This document shows positions 60,374 through 64,000 of a stretch of DNA of 64,000 nt, one piece after another. The stretch lies in NCBI GenBank assembly GCA_963752755.1, contig CAVVZJ010000003.1, forward strand, positions 806,001-870,000. Reading direction: 5' to 3'. The notes beneath the pieces are model-generated. The model was not told the origin of the DNA and did no database searches. It saw nothing but the letters and a program-made list of their open reading frames with translations. This DNA comes from CAVVZJ01 sp963752755. Lineage in GTDB: Bacteria > Planctomycetota > Planctomycetia > Isosphaerales > Isosphaeraceae. A program made the translations under genes and the position numbers. The stretch's first letter is position 1, and each line of letters opens with the position of its first letter.

Positions 60374-62078
60374 ATGCCGCCGCGTTCCCTCGCGACGCTT
60401 GCCGTCTCGCTCGTCCTGCTCGCTCCCGCCTTCGCCCAGGACCGTCCCAGGGCCGACCGCCTCCACGACTTGCAGGACGATTACGTCGCCCACAAGGACG
60501 AGAAGCGTCCCCGCGCCTACCACTTCGGCGCCCAGGGCCCCGGCGACGTCTTCTCCAACCACACCAGCCACTCCAACCGACTGATCCCCGTCTACGTCTT
60601 CGGCACCAGGGCCGACCTCGCCGCCGTCACCGGCGCGAACAGCCGCTATCGCGACGCCTCGAAGATCAAGGAGCTTTACGGCGTCCTCCCCGAGCACACC
60701 CTCAACCCCAAGGCCGAGTACGCCGACCAGTCCGACCTCTACCGCGTGCAGAAGGACGCCATCGACCGCGGCGCGAAGTACGTCTTCACCGTCTGGTTCG
60801 ACGGCCTCGACTGGCCAACCACCCGCGCCGCCGCGATCGCCAGGACCGGCTCCCTCTACCACGAAGGCCCCGGCTCCGGCCTGATCTTCCAGGACTACGA
60901 CAGGACCCCGCTCCAGTTCGGCTTCGTCGTCACCAGCCCGACCCACGACAAGAACGACGTCGACGTCGACGAGCAGACCGTCACGATCCCGAAGGACAGC
61001 CTCGTCGGCGGCTACGACGCCCGGATCGCCGGCCCGAACCCCTGGACCCACGGCCCGCTCGAAGCCCCCGGCTACCTCAAGGGGCAGAGCGGCACGAAGG
61101 CGGAAAAGGCCCGCGTCGCGGAGGTCGGCGGGGCCTTGCACGCCTACACCGATTCCTCCTCCAGCGCCGGCGAGTATGCCACGGGCGTCAAGCAGTACAA
61201 CAACGGCGTCAACGTCGCCGACGACGGCCGGTTCGTCCCCACCCTCTACAACAAGCTCCAGGCCGCCGGCTGGAAGGTCGGCACGGTGACGAGCGTGCCC
61301 TTCGACCACGCCTCCCCCGCCGCGATGTACGCCCACAACGTCCACCGCGACGACTACCAGGACCTCGCCCGCGACATGCTCGGCCTCGAAGGCATCGGCC
61401 AGCAGACCGGCAAGGACCCGAGACACCCCGGCCTCGACGTCGTCATCGGCTGCGGCTTCGGCGTGATGCCCAAGGATCGGACCCTCACCGGCCAGGGCAA
61501 GAACGCCGACCCCGAGAGCAACACCTACCTCGCCGACGCCGACGCCAAGGCGATCCGCGTCGAGAACGGCGGCCGTTACGTCGTCGCCCAGCGGACCGTC
61601 GGCGCCGAGGGATCGAAGGTCCTGCTCGACGCCGCCGAGCGGGCCGCCGAGGGCGGTCACAAGCTCTTCGGCTTCTTCGGCGGCGTGGGTCGGCCACCTG
61701 CCCTACCGCACCGCCAACGGCGACTACCGCCCCGCCCGCGGCATCCGCGGCACCGCCGAGTCGTACAACGACGCCGACCGCGCCGAGAACCCCACCCTCG
61801 CCGACATGACCCGCGCCGCGATCCGCGTTCTGGCCGCCGAGAAGGGCAAGCCCTTCGCCCTCTTCGTCGAGGCCGGCGACGTCGATTTCGCCCTCCACGA
61901 CAACAACCTCGACAACGCCGTCGGCGCCCTCTACAGCGGCGAGGACGCCATCCGGGTCATCACCGACTGGGTCGAGAAGAACAGCAACTGGGACGAGTCC
62001 GTCCTGATCGTCACCGCCGACCACGGCCATTACCTCGTGATCGACGACCCGAAGGCCCTCGCGGGGACGGCAAAATGA
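60374..62078 (+). CDS. Alkaline phosphatase family protein, exported (frameshifted)
   Basis: About 568 residues from ATG 60374 with signal peptide 'LATLAVSLVLLAPAFA'. An earlier in-frame start at 60347 adds 9 residues. The catalytic region reads 'TDSSSSAGEYATG', aligned with the family's TDSAxSATA phosphoserine site, with 'SVPFDHASPAAMYAHNVHR' and C-terminal 'FVEAGDVDFALHDNN' and 'LIVTADHGHYLV' for metal binding. It is a zinc-dependent phosphomonoesterase acting outside the cytoplasm. One frame change near 61685 separates the N-terminal 450 residues from the intact end. Ends 114 bases before the convergent peptidase. Confidence 0.82.
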
Positions 62079-62089
62079 GCGAACAAGTC

Positions 62090-62181
62090 GCTCGCAAATG
62101 ACGCCAGGGTCGCAAGGCCAGACAAACCGATCCTTGTCGTTTCAGGTTTGGCGGTCTTCGCGTCCTGGCGCCTTTGCGAGC
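62090..62181. repeat. Imperfect long inverted repeat between convergent genes, probable terminator
   Basis: GCTCGCAAA (62090-62098) pairs with TTTGCGAGC (62173-62181), and the arms continue with CGCCAGG and CAAACC blocks, giving a stem of about 37 bases with a few mismatches. It sits exactly between the stops of alkaline phosphatase (plus) and the M13 peptidase (minus). The 'gcgtcctggcgcctttgcgagc' style resembles dispersed intergenic palindromes seen in related genomes; it may serve as a shared terminator. Confidence 0.65.
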
Positions 62182-62192
62182 GGTCTTCATCC

Positions 62193-64000
62193 TCACCAGA
62201 TGCTCACCCGCTGCTCCGGCGGCAGGAAGAGCTTGTCGCCCTCCTTGAGCCCGAATGCCTCGTAAAACGCCGGCATGTTGCGGATGACGCCGTTGCAGCG
62301 GAACTCGCCCGGCGAGTGCGGGTCGGTCGCCAGTCGCCGGGTCAGCTCCTGGTCGCGGAACTTGATCCGCCAGACCTGAGCCCAGCCGAAGAAGAACCGC
62401 TGGTCGCCACTCAGGCCGTCGATCACCGGCGCCTCATGGCCGTCGAGCGAGATCCGGTACGCCTTGTGGGCGATCGTCAATCCTCCCAGGTCGCCGATGT
62501 TCTCGCCGATCGTGAGGGCGCCGTTGACGTGCTGACCGGGCAGTTGCTCCGGCTCGAAGCCGCTGTACTGCTCGATCAGCTTCCGGGTGCGGGTCTCGAA
62601 CTCCTGGCGATCGGACTCGGTCCACCAGTCCTTCATGTTGCCGTCACCGTCATATTTCGACCCCTGGTCGTCGAAGCCGTGGCCGATCTCGTGGCCGATC
62701 ACGGCGCCGATCGCGCCGTAATTCACCGCGTCGTCGGCTTCGAGGTCGAAGAACGGCGGCTGCAAGATCGCGGCGGGGAAGACGATCTCGTTGAACCCGG
62801 GGTTGTAGTAGGCATTGACCGTCTGCGGCGTCATCATCCACTCGTCGCGGTCCACCGGCTTGCCGAGCTTGGCAAGCTGCCGGTCGTTCTCGAAGGCCGC
62901 GGCGCGGCGGATGTTGCCCACGAGGTCGTCGCGTTCGATCCGCAGCTTCGCGTAATCCCGCCACTTGTCCGGATAGCCGATCTTGGGCGTGAACCGGGCC
63001 AGCTTGGCGAGCGCCTTCTTCTTCGTCTCGGGACTCATCCAGTCCAGCGCCTGGATGTCCTGCCGATACGCTTCGATCAGGTTGCCGACGAGTTCCTGCA
63101 TCCGCGCCTTCGCCTCGGGCGGGAAGTGCTTCGCGACGTAGAGCTTGCCCAGCGCCTCGCCCAGCGCCCCTGCACGACCGCCACCCCGCGCTTCCAGCGC
63201 GGCCGGTTGACCTCCGCCCCGGTGAGCGTCTTGCCGTAGAACTGGAACTTCTCCTCGACGAACGGCTCGCTCAGGAAGGACGCACGATCGCTGAGGATCT
63301 TCCACGCCAGCCACGACTTCCACGTCTCCAGCGGCACCTCGCCGACCGCCGTCGCCATCGCGTCGAAATACTCCGGTTGGCGGACGATCACCGGGCCGAC
63401 GTCCCTGGCCCCCAGCGCCTCGAAGTAAGCCGACCAGTCGAACCCCGGGGTCAAGCCGGCCAGTTCCTCGCGGTTCTTCTTGTTGTAGGTCAAGGTGTCG
63501 TCGCGGCTCTTGACGCGGTCCCAGTGGTTCTTCGCCAGCCGTGTCTCGAGTGCCATGATCGCCCCGGCCGCGTCCTCCGGCTCCGGCAACCCAGCCAGCG
63601 CGAACATCTTCGCGATGTGAGCCACGTACGCCTTGCGGATCGGCTCGAACTTCGCCTCGCGATAATACGACTCGTCCGGCAGCCCCAGCCCGCCTTGATA
63701 CAGATTGAGAATGTACTCATCCGACTTCTTGTCGTCCGTGTTCACGAACAGGCCGAACAGGCCCGGCGTGCCGACGCGCTCCATCTCGCCCAGCAAGGGG
63801 ACCAGGGCCGCCTTGTCCTCCAGGGCCGCGACCTTCGCCAGTTCGTCCTGAATCGGTTCGAGGCCGAGCTTCTCGACCCGCTCCTCGTCCATGAAGCTGG
63901 CGAAGAGGTCGCCGATCTTGCGGGCCTCCGAACCCTCGGGGGCCTCGGAGGCGGCCGTGGCCTCGATGAGGGCGCGGATGTCCGCCTCGGCCTTGTCACT
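62193..64000 (-). CDS. M13-family metallopeptidase (PepO/neprilysin-like), N-terminus outside window
   Basis: About 600 residues are visible; the gene continues beyond 64000. The gluzincin motif is HEIGH in 'GAVIGHEIGHGFDDQGSKYD', the third zinc ligand Glu in GENIGDLGG, and the substrate-binding 'NAYYNPGFNEIVFPAAIL' precedes it. 'FLPPEQRVSIW' is the characteristic end (ending at stop 62193). The N-terminal M13 domain appears in pieces ('GGLGLPDESYYREAKF'). It cleaves peptides at hydrophobic residues, usually exported or membrane-anchored. A frame change lies near 63175. Confidence 0.9.

Overview
The window is high-GC bacterial DNA that reads as a planctomycete, most likely of the Isosphaeraceae/Gemmatales type. 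This is inferred from gene content, not from a marker gene. Evidence: a DUF1559 pseudopilin protein with a type IV prepilin leader and a small lipoprotein beside it; two PEP-CTERM-type secreted proteins; a planctomycete-style Ser/Thr kinase (N-terminal 'RNLLFGTLALQMDF' module); a protein with the 'NRENAKKSTGPRT' module; and a Gram-negative Kdo/LPS set next to large proline- and glutamate-rich proteins. No rRNA, tRNA, CRISPR array, transposase or integrase was recognised.

Layout. 0-5 kb (+): tail of a probable GH38 alpha-mannosidase, a membrane GT39 glycosyltransferase, a GtrB-like GT2 glycosyltransferase and a PAS-GGEEF diguanylate cyclase. 4.8-8.7 kb (-): N-acyl-D-amino-acid deacylase followed by two tandem TolB-like beta-propeller paralogues. 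9-12 kb: an alkaline-phosphatase-superfamily phosphodiesterase (+) converging on an STGPRT-module protein (-). 12.3-14.9 kb (+): a cassette of a small protein, a zinc-ribbon class 3 lipase and a Trypco2-like protein, behind a good candidate promoter. 15-28 kb (-): one continuous respiratory operon of 12 genes, actABCDEF (alternative complex III), a small membrane protein, a Sco copper chaperone and a caa3-type cytochrome c oxidase (coxB, coxA, coxC, coxD). Together these take electrons from quinol to oxygen.

28.5-37 kb (-): a PPC/DUF296 protein, a small hypothetical, a very large FAD plus Fe-S oxidoreductase, an enolase-superfamily enzyme, a pyruvate oxidase/dehydrogenase-type ThDP enzyme, and a GT4 glycosyltransferase in an operon with an unknown protein and hypoxanthine phosphoribosyltransferase. 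38.6-42.4 kb: a PEP-CTERM protein (-), an ECF sigma / anti-sigma / secreted-protein operon (+) and a second PEP-CTERM protein (+). 42.4-43.4 kb: a 944-base gap with a strong minus-strand intrinsic terminator and a possible ncRNA. 43.4-49.2 kb (+): kdsD-kdsC followed by a giant LptC/LptA-like protein, the same order as the E. coli kdsD-kdsC-lptC-lptA block. 49.3-64 kb: a LacD-type aldolase, a TIR plus KAP-NTPase protein (candidate immune NTPase), a transmembrane Ser/Thr kinase with an extracytoplasmic sensor, the lipoprotein/DUF1559 pair, glgC, an alkaline phosphatase and a truncated M13 peptidase.

Caution on quality: many conserved genes (coxA, coxB, the FAD oxidoreductase, the enolase, the ThDP enzyme, GT4, the LptC/LptA protein, TIR-KAP, the kinase, glgC, alkaline phosphatase, M13) are split by single-base-type frameshifts clustered in patches (about 16.8-18.6 kb and much of 29.8-63.2 kb), while the rest of the window is clean. 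Intact domain sequence continues in another frame each time, so assembly or sequencing indels are more likely than real decay. Coordinates for those genes span the reconstructed gene.
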